DNA of 36,774 nucleotides from Acidobacteriota bacterium (lineage in GTDB: Bacteria > Acidobacteriota > Terriglobia > Terriglobales > Acidobacteriaceae): positions 1 through 36,774 of the forward strand of contig QIAA01000160.1 in NCBI GenBank assembly GCA_003224905.1, read 5' to 3'. Positions 1 through 7,285 of this stretch are shown piece after piece; position 1 is the first letter of the stretch, and the number at the start of each line of letters is the position of its first letter. A program made the translations under genes and the position numbers. The notes beneath the pieces were generated by a model. It searched no databases. It saw nothing but the letters and a program-made list of their open reading frames with translations, and was not told the origin of the DNA.

Positions 1-1
1 G

Positions 2-406
2 TACAACCAGGTGCGTCCGCATGAAGCTCTGGCCATGCAGACCCCGGCCAGCGTCTATGAACCCTCGCCGCGAGAGTATCCGCGACAGGTGCCGGAGCCC
101 GAGTATCCGGAAACCATGCTGGTGCGCCCGGTGCAAAGCAAAGGATATTTTCGCTGGAAGAAGCAGCACCAGGTGTTTGTCAGCGAGGCGCTGTGGGGCG
201 AGCGCATTGCCCTGTTACCGCGCGACGAGCGCTGGTACACGGTGTACTTCGCGCACCTACCGCTCGGCAACTTTGACAGCTGGCAACGCCGGGTGTTGCC
301 TCTGCCCAAGGCGCCCAGCTTCTACATAGCTGATGCAGGGGACGGGGACGATTGCTCCCCTTCCCCTGCACCCCTTCCCCTAACCGAAAGGGAGCAAAGA
401 CTGTGA
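2..406 (+). CDS. IS481-family transposase, C-terminal part (5' truncated by window edge)
   Basis: This reading frame enters from the left edge and stops at a TGA. It begins with YNQVRPHEAL, the conserved end of the integrase-type (rve) catalytic core in IS481-like transposases, where the HEAL segment lies just after the third acidic residue. Downstream comes the usual family tail: a TPASVYEPSPR motif, then a beta-rich region with GYFRWKK and VFVSEALWGE. The last 30 residues are Pro- and Ser-rich and probably run to the element end. The catalytic D, D and E residues are outside the window, so activity cannot be judged. The family call rests on the remembered C-terminal pattern. Confidence 0.8.
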   Translation, partial: YNQVRPHEALAMQTPASVYEPSPREYPRQVPEPEYPETMLVRPVQSKGYFRWKKQHQVFVSEALWGERIALLPRDERWYTVYFAHLPLGNFDSWQRRVLPLPKAPSFYIADAGDGDDCSPSPAPLPLTEREQRL

Positions 407-410
407 AAAG

Positions 411-453
411 TGTCAGGCATGCGCCCGGTCTAAAATGTCAGGAATGCCCCCGG
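411..453 (+). repeat. Two 18-bp direct repeats at the IS right end
   Basis: TGTCAGGCATGCGCCCGG (411-428) and TGTCAGGAATGCCCCCGG (436-453) match at 16 of 18 positions and start 25 bp apart. They lie a few bases after the transposase stop. Their position suggests transposase-binding sites in the terminal region of the element. Confidence 0.6.
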
Positions 454-490
454 CTGTTCACGCCCTCTCCCTGGCTTCCCCGGATGCGAA

Positions 491-1645
491 TCAGGGAGCA
501 TAGCGCCAGAGTGTGGGTTGCGAGCCATTTCCGCTGTACCCGCCTGCGATCAGGACAGATCCATCTGCCAGCAGTGTCGCTGTCGGGAACAGACGAAGTC
601 CTTGTTGTCCGTTCGCCACGGCCCTGAACTGTCCCGCCCGCGGGTCGAACACTTCGACGGTTTCCTCGGAGCCACCCGCGACAAGAATGGAGCCATCGGG
701 GAGAGAGACTGCCGTGAACTTAAAACGCGGAGAACGCATCGCAGCCGAAGCTTGGAAGCGCCCCGTGGCAGGGTCGAAGGACTCAGCGCTCTGCAAAACA
801 GTCGAGTCGGTGCGATCGGTGGTGCCTCCCATGATGAGAACAGTGCCGTCGCTGAGTACCGCCCCTGCGTGTTTGCGACGGGTTGTGAGCAGACTGCCGG
901 TGGAAGTGAACTGGCCTGTGCCGGGATCATAGATCTCGGCGCTGGCCACGACCTGTTTTCCCGTAGTGGTCCCGCCAGCGACGAGAATGCGTCCGTCCGG
1001 GAGACGGACGACGCCAAAGGGAGCGCGGGCTATACTCATGCGCCCAGTAGGTGTAAATGTACCAGTGACCGGGTCATAGAGTTCAGCGCCAGCCGTGGGT
1101 GTCGCTCCCACTCCGGATATGTCACCCCCGAGAATGAGAACATGGCCGTCGTCCAGTTGTACGGCAACGTGATCAGACCGCGGTTCAGTGAGCGGCCCTA
1201 CAAACGTGGAGCTCTCGCTAGCTGGATCATAGATTTCTGCACTATTCGCGGCAGGGCCCAGACCGCCGACGATCAGAACTGTTCTGTCAGCGAGGAGCGT
1301 TGCCGTGTGTTCCGCGCGAGCAACTTTCATGTCCCCAGCCCTTCGCGTTAACCCCGTCGCGGGATCAAAGATCTCCACGCTTCGGGTTGCGGGAAGGTCA
1401 GGGGTTCCGCCTCCGGTCAGAAGTACCTCGCTCGTCGGGAGCAGAGTGGCAGTGTGAAGAGAGCGGCCAATCGTCATTTTTCCCACAGCGACCAAGCTGC
1501 CTGCGGTGGGGCCGCCCGTCGAAGTCACCTGCGGTCCGTTGCCGCAACTGGTTGCTAACAACGGTAAAGGCAACAAGAGGAGTGCCGCGACGGCGCGATT
1601 CATGCTGCCCCTGGCATGTGGCCACCTCCTGCGTATCCGTTTCAT
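491..1645 (-). CDS. Kelch-repeat (galactose-oxidase-like) lipoprotein
   Basis: A 384-residue exported beta-propeller. The start is taken as the ATG at 1645 because it overlaps the upstream stop as TAATG, a typical coupled junction; a second ATG at 1603 is the alternative. A basic n-region (KRIRRR) and a hydrophobic stretch rich in Leu lead to an LLATSC lipobox-like site with Cys34, so a lipoprotein is likely. The rest consists of seven Kelch units, each with a hydrophobic beta strand ending in Gly-Gly (VLLTGG, VLIVGG, VLILGG, ILVAGG, VLIMGG, ILVAGG, VLIAGG) followed by an EIYDP-like strand. This implies one complete seven-bladed propeller. No copper or cysteine-tyrosine cofactor residues of true galactose oxidase are evident, so an enzyme role is not claimed. 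It is the last gene of the sigma/anti-sigma operon and may be its surface output or sensor. Confidence 0.85.
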   Translation of the reverse strand: MKRIRRRWPHARGSMNRAVAALLLLPLPLLATSCGNGPQVTSTGGPTAGSLVAVGKMTIGRSLHTATLLPTSEVLLTGGGTPDLPATRSVEIFDPATGLTRRAGDMKVARAEHTATLLADRTVLIVGGLGPAANSAEIYDPASESSTFVGPLTEPRSDHVAVQLDDGHVLILGGDISGVGATPTAGAELYDPVTGTFTPTGRMSIARAPFGVVRLPDGRILVAGGTTTGKQVVASAEIYDPGTGQFTSTGSLLTTRRKHAGAVLSDGTVLIMGGTTDRTDSTVLQSAESFDPATGRFQASAAMRSPRFKFTAVSLPDGSILVAGGSEETVEVFDPRAGQFRAVANGQQGLRLFPTATLLADGSVLIAGGYSGNGSQPTLWRYAP

Positions 1646-2328
1646 TACCTTAGCTCCCAAGCGAACATCTCGGAGACTGTTTTGCCTTGCTTGCCCATGA
1701 AGTGGGTGGCCAGGTTCTGGGCTAGAAGCGGATCAGTTTTTGCCCCCGCTATGGCCTTCTGCGCGTGCTTTTGACAATCCTTCGCGGGGCCGCCAATCGT
1801 GATCAACGCGGCGGCAAACTCGATTTGTGGATCTTTTCCGCGCAGGCTGATGGCTCTTTTCACCCAGGCATAGCCGTCGATTCCTGCCGCCGGATTAGGC
1901 TGGTCTTTGCCGATCCATTGTTTGTAGGATTCCGCCAGATATCCGGCGTCAAACCAGGCCAAAGCATCAGGATGCCCTGCGGTCTCGGCACTGGTGGCGC
2001 GAGCGTGCAGCCGGGAAAGAAGCTCTTTGGCTACTTGCGGGTTCTTACGCGCATAGAGCGTGGCCCGCCGGAGAGTTTCCATTCGCACTAAGACTCGAGT
2101 GTTCGAGTCCAGGATGGCCAGAGCATCCGGAACCAGGCGTTTGAGGTCGTACTTCTCATTGCCTGACAGGTTCCAATTGTTGCTGGTCCAGGGCAGGGAT
2201 TTTGCCTGTCCAATCTCAATAGGGTGGCAGATGAGCAGTGGGCCGGCCTGTGCAGCGATTGCCAGAACCAACAACAGGGCCGGAACCCCGAGAGCGTTTC
2301 GCAGTGAACCCAATATGCGAGGCTGCAT
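1645..2328 (-). CDS. Exported protein of unknown function, sigma-operon member
   Basis: A 227-residue protein with a strong ribosome-binding site (GGAGG, four bases before the ATG). The N-terminus is a signal peptide: a short basic part, then a hydrophobic run ending AIAAQA before Gly-Pro. The mature part is helical in character, with repeated Ala/Leu-rich amphipathic segments (for example around residues 85-115 and 160-215) that resemble TPR-like or Sel1-like helical pairs, but I do not recognise the family. The stop codon overlaps the Kelch gene start (TAATG), and the gene follows the FecR-type anti-sigma gene by 89 bp. It is probably translated together with the Kelch lipoprotein and works in the periplasm. 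Function unknown. Confidence 0.7.
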   Translation of the reverse strand: MQPRILGSLRNALGVPALLLVLAIAAQAGPLLICHPIEIGQAKSLPWTSNNWNLSGNEKYDLKRLVPDALAILDSNTRVLVRMETLRRATLYARKNPQVAKELLSRLHARATSAETAGHPDALAWFDAGYLAESYKQWIGKDQPNPAAGIDGYAWVKRAISLRGKDPQIEFAAALITIGGPAKDCQKHAQKAIAGAKTDPLLAQNLATHFMGKQGKTVSEMFAWELR

Positions 2329-2417
2329 GTTTCCTCCAAGCTCGAGTAGAGCTTTCTTCCGTTCACTTGCAAGACGGGGGAAGGGGGCGGCCTGTTAACA
2401 AGCCAGGCATCTGGCCT

Positions 2418-3476
2418 CTATTTTTTTGTGGATTCAGCTTCGGTCCAGGAGCGTTCAAAGGTGCGCCATATGGAGATGTCGCCGAGGTCAAGCTGGTTCC
2501 ACCACCGGTCGAGCATCTTCTGGTCAAGATGCAGTACGCCTTCGCGCGTCACCCCCGACGGAGGAGGGACGAGCGCAGCCAGGCGGTCATACACCCGACC
2601 GCGCTCGGAATCGCCGACACGAGCGAGCAAGTGCCAGAGGGTAAGCGCATCACGCTTGCGGGACTGAGAGAGGACGAGCGCGAGGCCGGCGTTGCGTTGT
2701 GCAGGCGTGTTGGTCTCAAAATCGAGCTTGGATAAAGCTGCACGAAGCGGCCCGGGCGCGTCTTCGAAGTAAGGTGTGCCCGGTCCAATCTTCGGCCGGG
2801 TTGCGCAAGCCGCACCCGCCGGAATGAAGGATTCGCGGCCTTCGAGTTTGAAACCCACCCAGCCAAGCTTGGTGCGCAAGAGACCCGCGCCAGAATTGTC
2901 CACATGTAAGGTGTAAGCGCAACCAAGGTCTACTGCGACGGCAGAGGGTGTGTCCACCACAAACTCACCCGGGGGCGCCCAGATCACCGCGTGAATGGTT
3001 CCGCGATCTAGAGCGAGCCGCCTCTGCCCCGAGCCCGCCTTGAGCAGCCGCAGACGCGTGTCCGGTTCCACGTCCACCTGCCCGACTTCATCAACCGTGA
3101 TACTTGCTCGTGAGTGACTGTCGGTTTCAAGGAGCTGTCCGATCGCGAGCCGGCCAGACCCGCCGCTTGTAATTGCCTTTGATCCAACCCGCGGCGCTCC
3201 CGCGACGCGAGCCACATTCCACCCAGGCTGTGAGGCAGGCGTTGGGTGTGATCGACGGATCAGAAGCGCGGCAATGACCAGGACGACCGCGGCCGCGGCG
3301 GCCAGTTTATGGAACCCGCTCTTTTGCCAGAATCGCTGCCGAACCACCTGCTCACTCGGCATCTCGGGGAATGCCGGGGCTGGGCGATGGTGGCGAAATC
3401 TGCCCAGAATGGCTTCCAGTTGGCGAATTTCTGGATCGGGCTCGCCGGAGCCGTCCCACAAATAATCATCTCTCAT
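2418..3476 (-). CDS. FecR-domain anti-sigma factor, single-pass membrane protein
   Basis: Two ATGs lie six bases apart. The second (3476) is chosen because the AAAGAGGA ribosome-binding site abuts the first ATG but is well spaced for the second; the protein is then 352 residues. The N-terminal ~55 residues are charged and cytoplasmic, followed by one membrane segment (Ala/Val/Leu-rich, about residues 57-73). A periplasmic FecR-like beta domain follows (roughly 100-235), with the pattern of a Gly/Ser-rich strand, IGQLLETDSHSRASI, VDVEPDTRLRLL and a GEFVVDTPSA segment. The C-terminal third is helical and unassigned. The upstream sigma gene overlaps it by 11 bp (17 bp to the first ATG), supporting a sigma/anti-sigma pair in which the membrane protein holds the sigma factor until a signal arrives. 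No TonB-dependent transducer is visible nearby. Confidence 0.8.
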   Translation of the reverse strand: MRDDYLWDGSGEPDPEIRQLEAILGRFRHHRPAPAFPEMPSEQVVRQRFWQKSGFHKLAAAAAVVLVIAALLIRRSHPTPASQPGWNVARVAGAPRVGSKAITSGGSGRLAIGQLLETDSHSRASITVDEVGQVDVEPDTRLRLLKAGSGQRRLALDRGTIHAVIWAPPGEFVVDTPSAVAVDLGCAYTLHVDNSGAGLLRTKLGWVGFKLEGRESFIPAGAACATRPKIGPGTPYFEDAPGPLRAALSKLDFETNTPAQRNAGLALVLSQSRKRDALTLWHLLARVGDSERGRVYDRLAALVPPPSGVTREGVLHLDQKMLDRWWNQLDLGDISIWRTFERSWTEAESTKK

Positions 3477-4065
3477 GCTCATTCCTCTTTCGCAGCGCTG
3501 TCGAAACCCGGCCGAGCTTTGTGCGAAGTTGTTCCATGCCCCGATGCAGATTGACGCGAACGGAGCCGGGGGTCAGCCCGGTGCGTGCCGCGATCTCGGG
3601 ACCGGTCATGCCCTCCACCAGGCGCAGGATCAGCGTCTCCCGATAGGTCTCCGACAGGCCTCGGATGATCGCGAGGACCACCGCGGCCTCTGCTTCCTCC
3701 AGGCCGCTCGTTGCCCCGCCTTCGGCTTCCTCGATGGGCACGTGGCCCGTTAACTCATTGGCCGTCCGCGACTGGCGGTGATAGTCGTGGGCGCGGTTAC
3801 GTGTGATCGCCGCCAGCCATGGCCCAAAGCGGGCGCTATCACGCAGGCCCACGAGCCGGGAAAGGGCCAGGACAAACACGTCCTGAACCAAATCGTCCAC
3901 TTCGCCGGGCGGGACCCGCGTCAGCAGGATGCCGTGGACCATCCGCGCATAGCCTTCGTACAACCGGCCGAAAGCAGCACGGTCGCCCTGGCGCGCCGCG
4001 TTCACCAGCGAGGCATCATCGCAGGCGCCGGTGGAAGGCACAGCGGTCACGGCCTGACATTCCAT
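3466..4065 (-). CDS. ECF-type RNA polymerase sigma factor
   Basis: A 199-residue sigma factor when started at the ATG at 4065. An upstream in-frame ATG at 4173 would add a non-conserved 36-residue stretch and no good ribosome-binding site supports it. Sigma region 2 is clear (DRAAFGRLYEGYARMVHGI, then VDDLVQDVFVLAL for core binding and FGPWLAAITRNRAHDYHR for -10 recognition). Region 4 follows a short acidic linker, with LSETYRETLILRLVEGM and the helix-turn-helix GPEIAARTGLTPGSVRVNL. Domain 3 is absent, as usual for ECF factors. Its 3' end overlaps the FecR-type gene. Autoregulation is common in such pairs but no promoter motif could be fixed here. Confidence 0.88.
   Translation of the reverse strand: MECQAVTAVPSTGACDDASLVNAARQGDRAAFGRLYEGYARMVHGILLTRVPPGEVDDLVQDVFVLALSRLVGLRDSARFGPWLAAITRNRAHDYHRQSRTANELTGHVPIEEAEGGATSGLEEAEAAVVLAIIRGLSETYRETLILRLVEGMTGPEIAARTGLTPGSVRVNLHRGMEQLRTKLGRVSTALRKRNEHER
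3483..3490 (-). promoter_or_regulatory. Ribosome-binding site that decides the anti-sigma start
   Basis: On the minus strand AAAGAGGA is followed at once by ATG and then, six bases later, by a second ATG. The spacing favours the second ATG (3476). The site lies within the end of the sigma gene, so the two genes are likely coupled in translation. Confidence 0.5.
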
Positions 4066-4153
4066 GATTGTGCTAGGGATGTCAACTCTGCTTCCCACGG
4101 TTGAAGCCTTCGCGATCAGACACTTTGTCTTAGGGTAGACGCAGAGAAGGGAA

Positions 4154-4169
4154 CCACTGTTAACAATGG
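4154..4169. promoter_or_regulatory. 16-bp near-perfect palindrome upstream of the sigma gene
   Basis: CCACTGTTAACAATGG is a dyad centred on GTTAAC with a single mismatched pair. It lies about 90 bp upstream of the sigma start and could be an operator. No regulator is identified. Confidence 0.3.
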
Positions 4170-4186
4170 CCATCAGTTAATTGTGA

Positions 4187-4303
4187 GCGGGTGTCCTTCG
4201 AGCTGATTACGAGAACGGAGAAGCGCGCGCTTTCTACGCGAGTCTGGAAGGACCGGTGCGGGTAGGGATCGAGGCCACCGGGCACACCCGCTGGTTCGAG
4301 CGG
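4187..4303 (+). pseudogene. IS110-like transposase fragment
   Basis: A short plus-strand frame just after a TGA encodes YENGEARAFYASLEG and RVGIEATGHTRWFER. This is the pattern I recall from the N-terminal DEDD region of IS110-family transposases, where a Glu follows RVGI. Homology stops abruptly after the WFER motif and the frame continues into unrelated Gly-rich sequence. There is no start codon and no remaining domain, so this is a relic of an element. The region from about 4304 to 4474 shows nothing else. Confidence 0.55.
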
Positions 4304-4474
4304 ATGCGGGGGGAAGATCCGGGGGGCGGGAAAATGCGGCGTGGAATTAGCTCACTACCTGTTCTAAACCCGCGATTCCAGAAGATCATGGGTGGGGCGT
4401 CCCGATACTAAAAGTAAATAGCCGTCAGCCCATCATCCCGCGTACGCAAAATGGAGGGAATATTGAACCAGCCC

Positions 4475-5002
4475 TCAAACCCGCTCGATCGCCACCGACT
4501 GCACCACCACGTCTTTGTTGGGCTTGTCCTGGCGATTGCGGGGGACGCCGACAATTTTCTCCGCCACGTCCTGGCCCTCGACGACCTCGCCGAAAATGGT
4601 GTGCTTCCCGGTAAGCCAACTGGTCGGCGCAAGCGTGATGAAAAACTGCGATCCGTTGGTGTTCGGCCCTGAGTTGGCCATGGCAAGTTTCCCCGGGCGG
4701 TCAAACTTATGTGGCGAGTTTTTGGTTTCGTCTTCGAACTGGTAGCCGGGGCCGCCAAAGCCGGTGCCGGCAGGATCGCCGCCCTGGATCATGAAGTTGG
4801 GGATCACGCGGTGGAAGATGGTGCCGTCGTAAAGCCGGTCTTTGCTCTTCTTGTGACTGACGGGATGTGTCCACTCGCGCTTGCCTTCGGCGAGGTCGAT
4901 GAAGTTGGCTACGGTTTTCGGGGCGTCTTGTTCAAACAGGCGGCAAACGATGTTGCCCTCGGAAGTATTGAAAATGGCGTAGGTACCAGGCTGGAGTGAC
5001 AT
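4475..5002 (-). CDS. Peptidyl-prolyl cis-trans isomerase, cyclophilin type (cytoplasmic)
   Basis: A 175-residue single-domain cyclophilin without a signal peptide, preceded by an AAAGGA ribosome-binding site. It catalyses cis-trans isomerisation of Xaa-Pro bonds in folding proteins. Hallmarks are FHRVIPNFMIQGGDP (with the catalytic Arg and the Gln of the active site), FEDE, LAMANSGPNTNGSQFFIT, and the HTIFGEVVEG segment. An insert after the first strand pair (EWTHPVSHKKSKDRLYDG) is typical of bacterial members. It follows an exported paralogue by 39 bp in the same orientation, so the cell makes a cytoplasmic and a periplasmic cyclophilin from one likely transcript. Confidence 0.92.
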   Translation of the reverse strand: MSLQPGTYAIFNTSEGNIVCRLFEQDAPKTVANFIDLAEGKREWTHPVSHKKSKDRLYDGTIFHRVIPNFMIQGGDPAGTGFGGPGYQFEDETKNSPHKFDRPGKLAMANSGPNTNGSQFFITLAPTSWLTGKHTIFGEVVEGQDVAEKIVGVPRNRQDKPNKDVVVQSVAIERV

Positions 5003-5041
5003 GTCGGGAAGTCCTTTCTGAATGAAATGGCAGTATGAAAA

Positions 5042-5743
5042 TTACTTCGGGGTTGCAGTTTTGGGCGCTGCTTTTTTGACCGCAGGTTTGGATGCGGTAG
5101 CGGGCTTTGCGGCAGGGGTGCCACGCTCAATCTTTATGTGGTTGATCTTCACCGATCGAAACGGGCGATCGTTGCTGGGATCGCGGCCGGTGCGGGCAAT
5201 CTGCTTCACGAGCGCGACGCTGGCGTCGTCGCACTGTCCGAAGATGGTGTGGCGGCCATTGAGATGAGGCACCGGGACTTCGGTGATAAAGAATTGCGAG
5301 CCGTTCGTGTTCGGCCCAGAGTTGGCCATGGCCAGGCGTCCGGGACGATCGAAGGTGAGAGTGGAGACGAATTCATCTTTGAAGTTATAGCCGGGATCAC
5401 CGGAGCCGTTGCCGGCAGGGTCTCCGCCCTGAATCATGAAATTGGGAATGACGCGATGAAAGATAGTGCCGTCGTAGAGTGGGACATTGTGTTTAGTGGC
5501 ATGGCTGATCGGATTCTTCCAATCTTTCGTGCCCTGTGCCAGGCTGATGAAATTGGCCACGGTCGTGGGTGTCTCTTTCTCGAAGAGCTTACAGGTAAGC
5601 TTGCCGGCAGTTGTATCGAAGACAGCCGTGGGTTCGCCGGAAGAGGCCGCAGCATGCGGCGCTGTCGGCTTAGTCGCAGGTTTGGCTTGCGCCCATGAAA
5701 GTACGCTCAGCAGGATGACTGTCGGGAACAGGAATTTCGACAT
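5042..5743 (-). CDS. Exported cyclophilin-type peptidyl-prolyl isomerase
   Basis: The start is taken at the ATG at 5743 (233 residues), six bases after an AGG. The upstream in-frame ATG at 5767 lies inside a repeat element and is unlikely. The signal peptide has a short basic start, a hydrophobic core (FLFPTVILLSVLSW) and AQA. The cyclophilin domain has FHRVIPNFMIQGGDPAG, MANSGPNTNGSQFFIT and HTIFGQCDDA. In contrast to its neighbour it carries a low-complexity Ala/Pro/Lys/Thr-rich linker before the domain and another at the C-terminus, which look like flexible, positively charged tails. It likely acts in the periplasm on secreted or outer-membrane proteins. About 55% of the core motif residues are shared with the downstream gene, so the pair probably arose by duplication. 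Confidence 0.9.
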   Translation of the reverse strand: MSKFLFPTVILLSVLSWAQAKPATKPTAPHAAASSGEPTAVFDTTAGKLTCKLFEKETPTTVANFISLAQGTKDWKNPISHATKHNVPLYDGTIFHRVIPNFMIQGGDPAGNGSGDPGYNFKDEFVSTLTFDRPGRLAMANSGPNTNGSQFFITEVPVPHLNGRHTIFGQCDDASVALVKQIARTGRDPSNDRPFRSVKINHIKIERGTPAAKPATASKPAVKKAAPKTATPK

Positions 5744-5761
5744 TGCATGCCTCATGATGGT

Positions 5762-5865
5762 TGTCATTCACGCTGAGCGTAGCGACGGGGAAGAATCCAT
5801 GCACTTGGGCACTGCAAAGAGAATGCATAGATCCTTCGCGGCTTGACAGCCGCTCAGGATGACAG
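5762..5865. repeat. About 104-bp imperfect inverted repeat (REP/MITE-like)
   Basis: The left arm begins TGTCATTCACGCTGAGCG and contains GGGGAAGAATCC. The right arm contains GATCCTTCGCGG and ends GCCGCTCAGGATGACA. Reverse-complementing the right arm gives TGTCATCCTGAGCGGC, matching the left arm with small indels. From memory, elements of the TGTCAT-CTGAGCG-AGCGAAGAATC type are dispersed widely in Acidobacteriota genomes. The element sits between two genes on the same strand and could fold as a large hairpin. Confidence 0.65.
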
Positions 5866-5916
5866 TTGTTGGAGAAATATTCTAAAACGAAAACATTCTA
5901 CGACATCCTGCACAGA

Positions 5917-7173
5917 TCAACGCACGGCCTGCATCTCGCGGCTAACGCGCTCTACTTCGCGAAAAACTCGTAGGAGGTTGCCGCCCAGAATTTTGCGAAT
6001 GTCATCCGCGCTGTACCCGCGATCGAGCAGCGCCTGCGTGATTTTCGGCAGATCGGCGGCAGAATCCATTCCTTCCGGCATCGCACCGCTGACGCCGTCG
6101 AAGTCAGAGCCGAGGCCGACGTGATCGACGCCGGAAACCTTGGCGATGTGATCTATGTGGTCGATTAAAGATTTTAGCGGTGGCCGCGGAATTTTCGCCG
6201 CCCACTCTCGTTCAATCCGATCTTTATCGAGATATGTGACAGTTCGTCCGGCAGCCTGTTGCTGCGCGACGTACGCATCAACTGCAGCTTCGCGGTCTTT
6301 CTTCTGCGCCTCCGCAGCCTTCCGATAATCTTCGTCGACAAAGGCGGAATAGAAATTGACGTCAACCACTCCGCCGTTTTTGCCGACGGCGCGCAGCATG
6401 TCGTCAGTCATGTTGCGAGGATGATTGCTCAAAGCACGTGCGGATGAATGCGAGGCGATCACGGGAGCCTTGGTGGTAGCGATTGCGTCCCAGAAGGTTT
6501 TGTCGGCGACGTGGGAGATGTCGACCATCATGCCCAGGCGGTTCATCTCAAGAACAACCTGCTTGCCGAAATCGGTGAGTCCGTTGTGGTGCTGAATCTT
6601 GGGATTGTCGAGATCGCCGGAGGAATCGGCCCATTCGTTGGTATTCGACCAGGAGAGGGTCATGTAGCGCACACCAAGGCGGTAGAAATCGCGCAGGAGA
6701 TGAATATCGTTCTCGATGGAATGTCCGCCCTCGATGCCCAGCAAGGCCGCAAGCTTTCGGGCTTTGCGCGCCCGCTCGATATCTGCGACTGAGTAAGCCA
6801 TCATCATGCGGTCGGGATGGCGAGCGGCCTGTTCGTAGACGGAGTCGATCAGGTCTAAGGTGTGTCGGGCGAAATGGCCTTCATTGGACTTGGGCTCGAC
6901 CCAGATGGAGAAGAACTCGGCGCCAAGATTGCCCAAGCGAGCTTTGTCCAGGCTGATGTGGCCGGGATCTCTGGGGTCGGTAGAAGCGATGTCGTAGTTT
7001 CCGTCCAGGAAGCGTTGGGGAGTATCGGCGTGTGTGTCAATCACGAGAGCGGAATCGTGGATGGCGCGCGCGCGGGCAGTGACGGTCGAGGTTTGGGCGG
7101 CGGCGACACATGCCAGCAGCAGGACGCAGCCAAGCAAGCGCCAGCCAATTGCAGAAATGAAGTTTGTGCGCAA
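5917..7173 (-). CDS. Membrane (renal-type) dipeptidase, peptidase family M19
   Basis: A 418-residue exported zinc dipeptidase. The signal peptide spans about residues 1-26 (hydrophobic LLGCVLLLACVAAAQ). All M19 metal ligands can be placed: H48 and D50 in VIDTHADTP, bridging E148 in GIEGGH, H221 in DISHVAD, H242 in SHSSARAL, and D357 in GLGSDFDG. The protein adopts an amidohydrolase-like TIM barrel and cleaves dipeptides, often including those with a D-residue at the C-terminal position. It acts in the periplasm or outside the cell, probably in peptide nutrition or turnover of cell-wall peptides. It stands alone on the minus strand between a repeat-rich region and the cyclophilin pair. Start is the first ATG, which gives a complete signal peptide. 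Confidence 0.93.
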   Translation of the reverse strand: MRTNFISAIGWRLLGCVLLLACVAAAQTSTVTARARAIHDSALVIDTHADTPQRFLDGNYDIASTDPRDPGHISLDKARLGNLGAEFFSIWVEPKSNEGHFARHTLDLIDSVYEQAARHPDRMMMAYSVADIERARKARKLAALLGIEGGHSIENDIHLLRDFYRLGVRYMTLSWSNTNEWADSSGDLDNPKIQHHNGLTDFGKQVVLEMNRLGMMVDISHVADKTFWDAIATTKAPVIASHSSARALSNHPRNMTDDMLRAVGKNGGVVDVNFYSAFVDEDYRKAAEAQKKDREAAVDAYVAQQQAAGRTVTYLDKDRIEREWAAKIPRPPLKSLIDHIDHIAKVSGVDHVGLGSDFDGVSGAMPEGMDSAADLPKITQALLDRGYSADDIRKILGGNLLRVFREVERVSREMQAVR

Positions 7174-7201
7174 GGAAGGGATTGTATACGGTTAGAGATT
7201 T

Positions 7202-7265
7202 AAACCGCAAAGGACGCGAAGGAATGCGCAAAGAACGCGAAGAAAACCGGGAACGGCGCGAAGAA
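7202..7265 (+). repeat. A-rich period-9 intergenic repeat (CGCAAAGGA type)
   Basis: AACCGCAAAGGACGCGAAGG is followed by CGCAAAGAACGCGAAGAA and a decayed copy. Units of about nine bases alternate CGCAAAGGA and CGCGAAGGA. The same repeat occurs in the opposite orientation at 33149-33200 and, as variants, at 12778-12815 and 15981-16020. Confidence 0.6.
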
Positions 7266-7285
7266 TTGGTTAGAGCTTCAGCGGA

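Larger units (their letters stand above)
1..453 (+). mobile_element. IS481-family insertion sequence, right part only
   Basis: The window opens inside an insertion sequence. It holds the 3' end of a DDE transposase gene, followed directly by two near-identical 18-bp repeats that probably belong to the right terminus. The left part lies outside the window, so neither the full element nor a target-site duplication can be seen. The exact outer end (placed at the end of the second repeat) is inferred. Confidence 0.65.

Noticed and set aside
518..1351. Long plus-strand open frame of 277 codons opposite the Kelch gene
   Set aside because: Its translation lacks any recognisable pattern, while the minus strand gives regular Kelch repeats in a coupled operon. 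It is an antisense shadow.
4066..4173. Upstream start for the sigma factor
   Set aside because: The 36 added residues show no sigma pattern and cover the palindrome that looks regulatory.
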